Assembly: GCA_963205105.1 (NCBI GenBank) | Contig: CAUJJW010000309.1 | Coordinates: 1 to 38,184, forward strand | DNA: 38,184 nt | Direction: 5' to 3' | Source of the DNA: Verrucomicrobiota bacterium | GTDB lineage: Bacteria > Verrucomicrobiota > Verrucomicrobiia > Limisphaerales > CAIMTB01 | In this document: positions 8,419 through 16,508 of the stretch, piece after piece | Layout of the letters: every line of letters begins with the position of its first letter | Numbering within the stretch: the first letter of the stretch is position 1 | Made by a program: the position numbers and the translations under genes | The notes under the pieces: generated by a model | Told to the model about the DNA's origin: nothing | Database searches by the model: none | The model's input: the letters and a program-made list of their open reading frames with translations, nothing else

Positions 8419-9603
8419 TTGGACATCGACGAAACACTTGCGAGAATCGTGAAGACAAACTCAAAGCGCATTGCGGTCATGGTAGGTGCCGGATTCGTGC
8501 CGGGCATGAATGCCGTGATCAAGGGGGTCGCCTTGGCGGCGGGCCATCTGGGTTGGGAGGTCATCGGCATTCGGGATGGCTTCGAAGGATTGCTGCGTCC
8601 GGAGCGCTACGCCGAGGGCGGACTCCTGCACCTCGCGCCCCATCTGATTGAGAATCTGGACCCGTCCGCTGGCAGTCTCTTGGGGCAATCCGGCCGGGTA
8701 GATCCCTTCCATGTCCGCCAGATCGACGCCGATGAGATGGTCGAAGAGGTGGACCGGTCCGACGAACTGCTGGCCAAGCTGAAGGCGGAAAGGATTGATG
8801 CCTTGATTTCCGTGGTGGGTGGCCAGGGACTGACCATTCTGTACAAGCTCCACGCCAAAGGACTCAATGCGGTGTGCATTCCACGGGCCATCGAGAATGA
8901 TGTTGCCGCAACCCTTGTTTCCTTCGGGTTCAACAGCGCCCTGAGCTTCACTATTGAGATGCTGGACAAGGCGCGCCAGGCAGCGCAGGCAGCAGGGAAA
9001 ATTGCCGTCGTCGAAGTCCTGGGATCGCAGACCGGCTGGCTGGCGCTTCAGTCAGGCATCGCGGCGGGCGCGGATGCCGTGCTGATTCCCGAGGTTCCCT
9101 GTGATCTGCAGAAGTTGGCTGCGAAGTTGAAAGAAAAGATGACCACCCGGCGGCCGTACGGATTGGTGGTGGTGGCCGAAGGAGCCAACCTGGTGGACAA
9201 CGCGAAAGCCGGGACAGACAAGGCATCCACTCTGAAGGCTTCTCTGGCGCCCCTGGCCTTGGGCGATAACAGCAGTCATGTCATTCAGCGATCAGGTCAG
9301 GCCGCCGAGACTGTGGCAAACCGCCTGCAACTCCTGATCGCCGAGGAGACGTTTCCGCTGGTGGTGGGACCTTGGGCCAGGGCTGGCACCCCGACAGCCG
9401 TGGACCGCCAACTGGGTCTGGCTTACGGCGCGGGCGCCGTCCAAGCCCTGAACACCGGTCAGACCGGCGTGATGGTGGCTTTTGTTCCACCCGACATCCG
9501 ATTCGTCCCACTCGCGGAAGCGATCAACAAAGTCAGAACGGTGCCTCCGGACAACGAGTTTCGTAGGACCGCTCAGTCGCTCGGGATCTGCCTGGGGAAC
9601 TAA
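8419..9603 (+). CDS. Phosphofructokinase-fold protein with altered active site
   Basis: A 394-residue PfkA/PPi-PFK superfamily protein starting at TTG 8419 (the ATG at 8479 would fall inside the first strand). The fold is clear: VGAGFVPGMNAVIKG, VVGGQGLTILYKL, CIPRAIENDVAATLVSFGFN, VEVLGSQTGWLALQSGIAAG, and AGTPTAVDRQLGLAYGAGAV. The catalytic residues of true PFKs are largely changed: GGDGS is GGQGL, TIDND is AIEND (base Asp to Glu 159), the Arg of MGR is Ser 203, and LGHxQRGG is VGPWARAG. It is therefore unlikely to be an ordinary glycolytic kinase. It sits between the GRE and its activase, which suggests it phosphorylates, or once phosphorylated, the GRE substrate or product. A pseudo-enzyme is possible. 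Confidence 0.85.
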   Translation: MDIDETLARIVKTNSKRIAVMVGAGFVPGMNAVIKGVALAAGHLGWEVIGIRDGFEGLLRPERYAEGGLLHLAPHLIENLDPSAGSLLGQSGRVDPFHVRQIDADEMVEEVDRSDELLAKLKAERIDALISVVGGQGLTILYKLHAKGLNAVCIPRAIENDVAATLVSFGFNSALSFTIEMLDKARQAAQAAGKIAVVEVLGSQTGWLALQSGIAAGADAVLIPEVPCDLQKLAAKLKEKMTTRRPYGLVVVAEGANLVDNAKAGTDKASTLKASLAPLALGDNSSHVIQRSGQAAETVANRLQLLIAEETFPLVVGPWARAGTPTAVDRQLGLAYGAGAVQALNTGQTGVMVAFVPPDIRFVPLAEAINKVRTVPPDNEFRRTAQSLGICLGN

Positions 9604-9608
9604 GGAGA
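9602..9608 (+). promoter_or_regulatory. Strong ribosome binding site (AAGGAGA) for the GRE activase
   Basis: The sequence AAGGAGA starts inside the TAA stop of the preceding gene (stop 9601-9603) and lies seven bases before ATG 9616. It fixes the activase start and shows tight coupling with the PFK-like gene. It is the clearest Shine-Dalgarno element in the array. Confidence 0.7.
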
Positions 9609-9615
9609 GACGTTT

Positions 9616-10587
9616 ATGAGCAATCCATCGACAACTCCTTCCGCCCCCACTGGAATCGTTCTGAATATCCAGCGTTATTGCAGCCACGACGGCCCGGGCA
9701 TTCGCACCAACGTTTTCCTGAAGGGCTGCTCACTGCGCTGCAAATGGTGTGGCAATCCCGAGAGCATCCGCGTCAAACCGGAACTGTCCTACGATCCGAA
9801 GAAGTGCAAGGGCCGGGAGTGCAGCCTGTGCTTGAAGGATCCCTTCCCGAAGGGTGCCTTCTATTTCACTGAGGGCGAGGAGGGTCCCGTCAAAGTCAAC
9901 TGGGATCTTACAAGCGGCTGCGACGAGGCTTCGTGTTCCCTGTGCCCGACCGGCGCTCTTGAGATGTATGGCAAGACGATGACGGTGGACGAGGTGCTCA
10001 ACGAAGTGGAGAAGGACGCTTCCATCTACCGCACCACCGGCGGCGGAATCACCCTGAGCGGCGGCGAGTGCATGCTGCAACCGGACTTCAGCGCAGCACT
10101 GTTTGGAGGCGCCCACCAGCGTGGCATCAACACGGCCGTCGAAACGGCGTGCAATGTGCCATGGACCAACATCGAAAAGGTGCTGCCCCATGTCGACACG
10201 ATGCTGCATGACCACAAACTCACCATCCCCGAGCGGCACAAGAAGTGGACCGGCGTTGGTAATGAACGGATCCTGGCCAACTTCAAGAGAGCCTACGAGA
10301 CCTTTCCCAACGTGGACTTCATCGCCCGCACGCCGCTCATTCCCGGCGTGAATGCGGATGAAGAACACATCCGGGCGGTGCTCGCGTTCATACGGCCGCA
10401 CAAGAATGTGATCGATTACGAGTTGCTGCCCTATCACCGCTTCGGCCTCGGTAAGTATGAATACCTAGGCAAGGTTTACGAACTGGATGATTACAAAACG
10501 CCGTCCGACGAGGTGGTCAAGCACCTCCAGGCGATCATTGATGAGGCCTTCGGCCGCACTCGCCAAGCTGACCCAACTGCAAAGTGA
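9616..10587 (+). CDS. Glycyl radical enzyme activating enzyme (radical SAM)
   Basis: A 323-residue radical SAM enzyme that would generate the glycyl radical on the GRE encoded at 5932. The 4Fe-4S motif is C38-S-L-R-C42-K-W-C45 after SHDGPGIRTNVFLKG, and the SAM-binding GGE is at 149-151 (TLSGGECMLQPDF). Between them is the insert that carries extra clusters in GRE activases; here it has two groups of C-x4-C-x2-C (C64/69/72 and C102/107/110), six cysteines rather than the eight of a normal two-cluster ferredoxin insert. NVIDYELLPYHRFGLGKYEYLG near the C-terminus is typical of this family. Confidence 0.92.
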   Translation: MSNPSTTPSAPTGIVLNIQRYCSHDGPGIRTNVFLKGCSLRCKWCGNPESIRVKPELSYDPKKCKGRECSLCLKDPFPKGAFYFTEGEEGPVKVNWDLTSGCDEASCSLCPTGALEMYGKTMTVDEVLNEVEKDASIYRTTGGGITLSGGECMLQPDFSAALFGGAHQRGINTAVETACNVPWTNIEKVLPHVDTMLHDHKLTIPERHKKWTGVGNERILANFKRAYETFPNVDFIARTPLIPGVNADEEHIRAVLAFIRPHKNVIDYELLPYHRFGLGKYEYLGKVYELDDYKTPSDEVVKHLQAIIDEAFGRTRQADPTAK

Positions 10588-10668
10588 CTTCATGTGCGAA
10601 ATATCCGGGCGGCGGAGAGTTGGCCGCCTGGTAAAATCAGAATCCATGGAATCGGAAAGGTACATCGA

Positions 10669-12372
10669 ATGAAAGTGATCATCGTCGGTGGAGTAGCGGG
10701 CGGTGCGTCGTGTGCGGCGCGCCTGAGACGGCTGGATGAGAAGGCCGAGATCCTCATGGTCGAGCGTGGGCCGTATGTGTCCTACGCGAACTGCGGTCTG
10801 CCTTATCATGTCGGGGGCGTCATCGAAAAGGAGGCAAGTCTTCTCGTCGCGAATGAGGCGACCTTTCGCAACCAGTTTGCCATGGACTGCCGTACCCACT
10901 GCGAGGCGGTCTCTATCGATCCGCGGAAGAAAACAGTGGATCTGCGTGATACGAAGACCGGAAAGGTCACCACCGAGTCGTATGACAAGCTGGTTTTGTC
11001 GCCGGGCGCCGCTTCGGTTCACCCGCCTTTGCCCGGCATTGATCTGCCCGGAATCTTCCATGTGCGGACCGTGCCGGATGCGCGAACCATCCGGGAGTGG
11101 ATCGAGCGTGGCACGGCGTACCTCACCGGGATGAATTGCTACTCCGGAATACAGATGGTGAAACCGGTTCGACGGGCGGTGGTGGTCGGAGGCGGATTCA
11201 TCGGTCTCGAGACGGCGGAGAACCTGATCCATCTGGGATTCGACGTGACCCTGATCCAGAAGCCGGATCACGTGCTGGGCCCTTTGGACCCCGAGATCGC
11301 AGCACTCGTACAGGGCCACATCATCCGGCATGGCATCAAGGTGGTCGCGAATGATGGCGTGGTCGGATTCAAGCAACTGGAAGGCGGCTGTCTCGAAGTT
11401 CAGACCAGTTCCGGGAAGGCGTTCCTGGCCGAGATCGTCATTCTCGCGATTGGTGTGAAGCCCGACACGACACTGGCCAAGTCCGCTGGCCTCACGGTCG
11501 GCGATCGAGGCGGTATTCGCGTGGATGACCAGATGCGCACGAGCGACCCGGACATCTTCGCCGTGGGCGACGCGATTGAGGTGAAGGACTTTGGGACCGG
11601 GGAATGGAGTTTGATTGCCCTCGCCGGGCCGGCGAACCGGCAGGGCCGGATCGCAGCGGATGTGATCTGCGGTCGGGACTCCCGATACCGGGGTACCCAG
11701 GGTACTTCCATCATTGGACTCTTTGGCGGCGCTGCAGCCTGGACTGGCGTGAGCGAGAAGACCCTCAAGAGGCTTGGCGATCAGGACTATGAGAAGGTGT
11801 TCCTCTTTCCGAACTCTCACGCGGGCTACTACCCCGGCGCGAAAATGCTCGGGTTGAAGTTCCTCTTCCGGAAGTCCAACGGGAAAGTCCTGGGTGCCCA
11901 GGCGCTGGGTGAAGACGGACCCGCGGTGGATAAGCGCATTAGCGCTTTGGCCATGGCCATCCAGTTGGGGGCGACGGTTTATGATCTCGAAGAGTCCGAG
12001 CTGTGCTACGCGCCCCAGTTCGGCAGCGCGAAGGATGCGGTCAACTTCGCTGGAATGGTCGCCGCCAATGTCCTCCGGGGAGATATGCCGGTCAGTCACT
12101 GGGAGTCGTTGAATGGAGCCTTCCTGCTCGACGTGCGAGAGCCGGTCGAGCTTGCGGTGGAGAGCGCACCCGGTGCCGTCAATATCCCGATGGGTCAGCT
12201 TCGATCGCGCCTCGGCGAGTTGCCCCGTGACCGCGAAATTCACGTCATCTGTCGTTCCGCCCAGCGTGCCTATTACGCGACGCGCATCCTGATTCAGAAC
12301 GGGTTCAAGGCGAAGAACATCTCAGGCGGCATGTTGTCACGGGCGATGCGCTCGATTGCGGAGTCCAAATGA
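10669..12372 (+). CDS. CoA-disulfide/polysulfide reductase with C-terminal rhodanese domain
   Basis: A 567-residue fusion. The N-terminal part is a pyridine nucleotide-disulfide reductase: FAD-binding VIIVGGVAGGASCAARLRR, redox-active Cys 42 in SYANCGLPYHVGG (the single-cysteine CoADR signature), NAD-binding VVVGGGFIGLETAENL, and FAD-binding FAVGDAIEV. The C-terminal rhodanese has LLDVREPVEL and the catalytic loop CRSAQRAYYATR with Cys 528. The CoADR-RHD family reduces CoA disulfide, CoA persulfide or polysulfide with NAD(P)H, releasing sulfide. ATG 10669 is chosen because AAAGG lies eight bases upstream and the Rossmann motif starts at once; ATG 10594 is less likely. It ends in an ATGA overlap with the antiporter gene. 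Confidence 0.9.
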   Translation: MKVIIVGGVAGGASCAARLRRLDEKAEILMVERGPYVSYANCGLPYHVGGVIEKEASLLVANEATFRNQFAMDCRTHCEAVSIDPRKKTVDLRDTKTGKVTTESYDKLVLSPGAASVHPPLPGIDLPGIFHVRTVPDARTIREWIERGTAYLTGMNCYSGIQMVKPVRRAVVVGGGFIGLETAENLIHLGFDVTLIQKPDHVLGPLDPEIAALVQGHIIRHGIKVVANDGVVGFKQLEGGCLEVQTSSGKAFLAEIVILAIGVKPDTTLAKSAGLTVGDRGGIRVDDQMRTSDPDIFAVGDAIEVKDFGTGEWSLIALAGPANRQGRIAADVICGRDSRYRGTQGTSIIGLFGGAAAWTGVSEKTLKRLGDQDYEKVFLFPNSHAGYYPGAKMLGLKFLFRKSNGKVLGAQALGEDGPAVDKRISALAMAIQLGATVYDLEESELCYAPQFGSAKDAVNFAGMVAANVLRGDMPVSHWESLNGAFLLDVREPVELAVESAPGAVNIPMGQLRSRLGELPRDREIHVICRSAQRAYYATRILIQNGFKAKNISGGMLSRAMRSIAESK

Positions 12373-13745
12373 CGGCACTGCTGACAGAGATTCGTCACAA
12401 CCGGCTGCTTTGGCTGCTGGTCCTCGTGCCCGGGGTGCTGGTGGCCGCGAAGCTGAAGCACGACGCTCCTGCGCTGCTCTTCGTGATGTCCGTTCTAGCC
12501 ATCGTTCCGTTGGCGGCGCTGCTGAGCCATGCCACGGAGTCGGTTGCCAGCAAAGCCGGCGATGGGGTTGGCGGTCTGCTCAACGCCACGCTGGGCAACC
12601 TGACGGAGCTGGTGATCGCCCTTACAGCGTTGCGCGCCGGCCAGTATGTGCTGGTGAAGGCGTCGATTGCCGGCGCCATTGTCACCAACACTCTGTTTAT
12701 GCTGGGAGCGTCCTTCCTGCTGGGAGGGTTCAAGCACCATGTGCAGGAATACAACCGGGTGAATGCACGCGTGCAAGCGGGCCTGCTCTTCCTGGCCACC
12801 ATTGCGCTCTTGGTGCCTTCCGTGGCGGTCCAGCGGTACGACGTGGCCGAAACCGGGTTCATTCACCCGTTGAGCGTGGGCTTATCCGTGCTGCTGATCG
12901 TCGCTTACGGGCTGGGCATGCTCTTCTCGCTCAAGACGCACAAGGAACTGTTCGCCAGCGCGGCCCACGAAGAAACCGGTGAAACGCCGTGGCCGATTGG
13001 ATTGGCCCTGGCCACGTTGGCGGGCGTGACGGTGCTGGTGGCGTTGGTCAGCGAGATCTTCGTCGAGTCTGTGCAACAGGCAGCGGAAGACTTTGGCATG
13101 GGGCCGGCGTTTGTCGGTTTCATCGTGGTGTCTCTCGTTGGAGGGGCGGCAGAGATGACCTCGGCGTTCTCGAGCGCACGCAAGAACCGCCTGGACCTTA
13201 GTGTGGGCATCGCACTTGGGAGCGCCTCGCAGATTGCACTTTTCGTCGCCCCCGTTCTGGTACTGGCCAGCTATTGGATCGGGCCGACCCCCATGGATCT
13301 GACCTTCTGGCTTGGAGCCGTGGCGATGATGCTTTTCTCCACGCTCACCGCCTCACTTGTCACCAACAGCGGGCGCTCCGCCTGGTTTGTTGGGGTATTG
13401 CTGCTGATGGTTTACCTCGTCTTTGCCATGGCCCTCTACCTGATGCCGCCTCGGGAGCCGGCTACGGGAAGCACGGCAAGACCTCCGATGAGCCAAGCGA
13501 CCCTCCCGTTCGGCACTGGAAGCATCGTGGCGATGGCGAATAAGGGGCGTTCTGGGCCGAAATCACAGTCAGTCGGCATTCTGGGCCGGCCTATGCGCCC
13601 GACGGTTCAATCAGATCCTCAACCATTAACCAAGACAGTTTGTTCAATTGACCGGTTTATCAGACAGAGATCCGCCATCATCACCGGTCCGATGATGGAC
13701 CAGCTACCAAACAGAAGAGCCACAAAGAAAGTAAGTCAATTATGA
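12369..13745 (+). CDS. Ca2+/H+ antiporter family (CAX) protein with long C-terminal tail
   Basis: A 458-residue protein; residues 1-360 are the CAX fold, with about ten to eleven hydrophobic segments. The first alpha-repeat is GGLLNATLGNLTELVIAL (Glu 80 kept; GNATE is GNLTE), and the second is VGGAAEMTSAFSSARKNR followed by GSASQIALFVAPVLVL (usual VGNAAE, so the Asn is Gly at about 259). These repeats bind Ca2+ in known exchangers, so selectivity could differ. The last 98 residues are polar, low in complexity of motif and unlike the family, and look like former non-coding DNA after stop loss. It overlaps both neighbours by ATGA, although the desulfinase gene downstream may start later. Confidence 0.85.
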   Translation: MTALLTEIRHNRLLWLLVLVPGVLVAAKLKHDAPALLFVMSVLAIVPLAALLSHATESVASKAGDGVGGLLNATLGNLTELVIALTALRAGQYVLVKASIAGAIVTNTLFMLGASFLLGGFKHHVQEYNRVNARVQAGLLFLATIALLVPSVAVQRYDVAETGFIHPLSVGLSVLLIVAYGLGMLFSLKTHKELFASAAHEETGETPWPIGLALATLAGVTVLVALVSEIFVESVQQAAEDFGMGPAFVGFIVVSLVGGAAEMTSAFSSARKNRLDLSVGIALGSASQIALFVAPVLVLASYWIGPTPMDLTFWLGAVAMMLFSTLTASLVTNSGRSAWFVGVLLLMVYLVFAMALYLMPPREPATGSTARPPMSQATLPFGTGSIVAMANKGRSGPKSQSVGILGRPMRPTVQSDPQPLTKTVCSIDRFIRQRSAIITGPMMDQLPNRRATKKVSQL

Positions 13746-13771
13746 GTACCATGATAATTAAAGGTAAGGCG

Positions 13772-14911
13772 ATGAAGTCGGTGGATGTGAACTGGAAAGA
13801 GTTTTACTACACCAACTGCCCGCTGATCTCGGCCAGCAACGTGGACCAAGAGCTCGGCTGGGTGAAGGAAGAGTTCAAGAAGATTGGCGTTGCGTACAAG
13901 TACCTTCGCTCCACCGTCGAAAACGACTGGTATCCGCACTACGTCCACAACCTTGACAACCTGATGCGCTTTGGCGGTTGCCACCCGGCTATCCACGTCC
14001 AAGCGGATGTTCGCCGCACCCGTCTCATTGGAACGACTCAGGTTTACGAGGGCGGCGTGATAATGGTGCGCGCTAGAGATCCCATCTACAAAATGTCCCA
14101 CCTCAAAGGGAAGAAGATCGGTCTTTCCAAGAGCCAGAACGTCATCAAGAACGACTGGTGGCGGGTTCAAGAAGAGCATGGCATCGAGCTGATGCTCATG
14201 CTGAACGACATGACCCGCGACGACGTGCAGATCGTGGAGTTTCCCTACCCCGACGATTGGTACGACAAGCCTGAGATGCTCACCCCGATGGAAAATCCGA
14301 ATGAGTATCAGTTGAAGCGAGACCACAAGCACGACTTGGCGTTTCGTCCACTGGAGACCGCGCTCGAAAAGGGAACGATCGATGCGATGTATAGTCAAAG
14401 CAAGGTCCTGAGCGTGCTCTCGGAGACCACCGGCAAGTTCAAGTCCATCGAGGATCTTTCCCGGTACCCAGACTGGACACTTCAAGGGGCGGCCAATGTT
14501 CCGGCGACCCTGACCGTCACCGATGTGGCGTGCGAGAAGCACCCGGAACTGATCGTCGCTCTCCTAAAGGGTCTGATCAAGGTGGGGCGCTGGGCCAACG
14601 CACACAAGCGCGCCGCCTCGGCCATACTCAACAAGCAGACCTATTACCGGGATGAAGAAGATACCTATGAAAACATCCGGCGCGTCGAGATGGTGCCGGT
14701 GCTGTCGCCCATCAACCTGCAAACGCTTCAGATCAACAAGGACTTCATGCTGAGCCATGGCTACATCGAGAACGACTTCGATGTGTTCCAGTGGGCCGCA
14801 CCGGAGTTCCTCGAAAAGGCCGCCAAGGAGCTGCTCGAAGAGGAATGGAAGACAAGGTCTGCGGCTAAGCTTCCCGAAGCCGCCGCCCCGCTGTTTGGCC
14901 GGATCGGCTGA
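13772..14911 (+). CDS. DszB-like desulfinase (aryl/organosulfinate desulfinase family)
   Basis: A 379-residue cytosolic protein, no signal peptide. ATG 13772 is chosen for AAAGG seven bases upstream; ATG 13742 would add ten residues and overlap the previous stop. Compared with Rhodococcus DszB (2'-hydroxybiphenyl-2-sulfinate desulfinase), the catalytic Cys is in YYTNCPL (Cys 16), the His ten residues before the Arg is kept (His 56, PHYVHNLDNLMR), and the RFGG loop is present (Arg 66 to Gly 69). TRLIGTTQVYEGG followed by LKGKKIGLS, and FQWAAPEFLEKA near the end, also correspond to DszB. The fold derives from SsuA/NMT1-type binding proteins, the main alternative, but absence of an export signal and presence of all three catalytic residues favour an enzyme releasing sulfite from a sulfinate. 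Confidence 0.75.
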   Translation: MKSVDVNWKEFYYTNCPLISASNVDQELGWVKEEFKKIGVAYKYLRSTVENDWYPHYVHNLDNLMRFGGCHPAIHVQADVRRTRLIGTTQVYEGGVIMVRARDPIYKMSHLKGKKIGLSKSQNVIKNDWWRVQEEHGIELMLMLNDMTRDDVQIVEFPYPDDWYDKPEMLTPMENPNEYQLKRDHKHDLAFRPLETALEKGTIDAMYSQSKVLSVLSETTGKFKSIEDLSRYPDWTLQGAANVPATLTVTDVACEKHPELIVALLKGLIKVGRWANAHKRAASAILNKQTYYRDEEDTYENIRRVEMVPVLSPINLQTLQINKDFMLSHGYIENDFDVFQWAAPEFLEKAAKELLEEEWKTRSAAKLPEAAAPLFGRIG

Positions 14912-14942
14912 CCGAGCGGCAATGCTGTAACAGAGCGACCAG

Positions 14943-14977
14943 GGGCGTCAGACGGCAGCGGTATCCGTCTGACGCCC
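14943..14977 (+). terminator. Strong 13-bp hairpin between the desulfinase and rhodanese genes
   Basis: GGGCGTCAGACGG pairs perfectly with CCGTCTGACGCCC across a nine-base loop (CAGCGGTAT). No T-run follows, so it is not a classical intrinsic terminator. It may be a transcript-stabilising or partially attenuating element in the only gap of the segment (14912-15002). Confidence 0.6.
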
Positions 14978-15002
14978 AATGAACCGATAGCTCCAGATCA
15001 AC

Positions 15003-15566
15003 ATGAACAAAGAACGTCAATCTGAGGCAGAAGCTCCGTCTTGCGGCTGCTCTATTGGAGATCTTTCCAAAATGAATGACCCCATGGCAAATCTGCCGAA
15101 AGAAAAGCAAACCGTCCTGGGCCTTTACGTGACCGCGAAGCAAGCCTACACCAAGTGGCAAGCCGCACCGGACCAGGTGAAGATCATTGATGTCCGCACG
15201 CCCGAAGAATTCCTCTTCGTGGGTTCGCCGGACATGGCGTGGAGAATTCCCGTCGCCACGCAGAGCTACGAGTGGAACGTCGAGAAGAAACAGTTCCCGA
15301 TGCAACCGCTGCCGGACTTCGCCGCGCGCGTGAGCCAGATCGCCACGTCCGAAGACACACTGATGGTGATGTGCCGCTCCGGCGGTCGCAGCGCCATCGC
15401 CGCCAACATGCTGGCCAACGCCGGCTTCAAGAATGTTCACAACATAATTGATGGCATGGAGGGCGATGGGAATGGGGATTCCGAAAGCACGCCCAATGGC
15501 GGATGGAAGAACACCGGCTGTCCCTGGACCAAGAATCTAACTCCCGAACGGATGGTTCTGCCATGA
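15003..15566 (+). CDS. Rhodanese-like sulfurtransferase (intact copy)
   Basis: A 187-residue single-domain rhodanese. KIIDVRTPEEFLFVG is the first half of the fold and MCRSGGRSAIAANML the active-site loop with Cys 124 (CRxGxR). The C-terminus has GGWKNTGCPWTKNLTPER; the usual 'GLPW' is GCPW, adding a cysteine near the end. The N-terminal 23 residues contain Cys-Gly-Cys (APSCGCSIGD), absent from the interrupted copy at 5392. It would pass sulfane sulfur as a Cys persulfide to an acceptor such as cyanide, sulfite, CoA or a protein. It overlaps the first BASS transporter by ATGA. The two rhodaneses bracket the GRE-to-desulfinase block and are diverged paralogues, not a recent duplication. Confidence 0.88.
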   Translation: MNKERQSEAEAPSCGCSIGDLSKMNDPMANLPKEKQTVLGLYVTAKQAYTKWQAAPDQVKIIDVRTPEEFLFVGSPDMAWRIPVATQSYEWNVEKKQFPMQPLPDFAARVSQIATSEDTLMVMCRSGGRSAIAANMLANAGFKNVHNIIDGMEGDGNGDSESTPNGGWKNTGCPWTKNLTPERMVLP

Positions 15567-16459
15567 ATGCTGTCATGCAGTTTCTTCAGAGCACCTTTGG
15601 ACCGTTGGTGCTCATCTTTACGGTCGCGAACTTGGCAGCCATGGGCCTCCAGGTGCGGATGCCCGAAGTTGTCGTAGCGTTGCGGAACAGGAAGTCCGTG
15701 GTGCTGATCTTCGTGTGGGGGTGGGTGCTCGGGCCGGCGGTCGGCTATCTGATTACCAAGGTTCTTCCTTTGGAGGACCCCTACGTGGTCGTGGTGCTCC
15801 TCTGCAGCCTGGCACCCTGTGCGCCGTTCCTCCAGCAAATGGTTGGCAAGGCCCGTGGCGATATGGGTTTCGCGGGAGCATTTGTTCCGCTGGTGATGAT
15901 CGGGACGGTGATCTTGATGCCCTTGATGGCGCCGCTGTTGATCAAAGGAGTGACAATCAGCACCGCATCGCTCGCGAAACCGCTCCTCCTCACAATTCTT
16001 TTGCCGCTTATCATCGGAGCGGCAATCCGGCATTTTGCCGACAAAGGGGCAACCAAGGTCTTCCCGGCCGTCAAGGGACTGGCCGGGCTCTCCACGCTGC
16101 TGACAATCGTGTGGTGCCTGGTGATCTACGGCCGTGGGATTCTGAATACTGCCGGCGAATTGGCCCTTCTTTCCATGACCCTGTTCATGGTGGGGATGGG
16201 CATGATCACCTACTTTCTGGGGTTCGGCATGAAGCAGAATCAGCGCAGCGTCATGGCGCTGGGGATGGGCACGCGGAACATCGCGGCGGTGTTGGCGGCG
16301 GCTCTGGCCATCCCGAACGGGGACTCGCGGATCGTGGTGATGACCGTCTTATGGACTTTGTGGTCGGTCGTCCTCGCTGCCATTGGAGCCAAACTATTTG
16401 CCAGGCAGGCCGGAAATGCCGAATTGGGAGGTCAAGAGGCGACCCCCTTATCAACCTGA
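15563..16459 (+). CDS. BASS-family (bile acid:Na+ symporter-like) transporter 1
   Basis: A 298-residue inner-membrane protein with nine to ten hydrophobic segments. Typical landmarks are FTVANLAAMGLQVRMPEV near the N-terminus, LLCSLAPCAPFLQQMVGKARGD in the middle, and the conserved region FGMKQNQRSVMALGMGTRNIAAVLAAAL, which corresponds to the substrate/Na+ crossover of BASS/ACR3 proteins. Members carry organic anions, including sulfated or carboxylated ones. Translation is coupled to the rhodanese by ATGA. The substrate is unknown; context suggests an organosulfur compound or the desulfurised product. Confidence 0.82.
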   Translation: MNAVMQFLQSTFGPLVLIFTVANLAAMGLQVRMPEVVVALRNRKSVVLIFVWGWVLGPAVGYLITKVLPLEDPYVVVVLLCSLAPCAPFLQQMVGKARGDMGFAGAFVPLVMIGTVILMPLMAPLLIKGVTISTASLAKPLLLTILLPLIIGAAIRHFADKGATKVFPAVKGLAGLSTLLTIVWCLVIYGRGILNTAGELALLSMTLFMVGMGMITYFLGFGMKQNQRSVMALGMGTRNIAAVLAAALAIPNGDSRIVVMTVLWTLWSVVLAAIGAKLFARQAGNAELGGQEATPLST

Positions 16460-16508
16460 TGCTGCGTATGTTGGAAGCCTTTCCATTTGCCTTGAAATCA
16501 GGACGACG

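Noticed and set aside
10608..10628. Short GGCGGC/GCCGCC stem between the activase and CoADR genes
   Set aside because: Only six pairs in GC-rich DNA, no T-run; likely chance.
10465..12243. A 592-codon open frame on the minus strand opposite the CoADR gene
   Set aside because: It lacks any recognisable motif, runs antisense to a gene with full catalytic motifs, and is a typical by-product of GC-rich codon usage.
13772..14911. Periplasmic nitrate/taurine-type binding protein
   Set aside because: No signal peptide, no ABC permease or ATPase nearby, and DszB catalytic residues are present.
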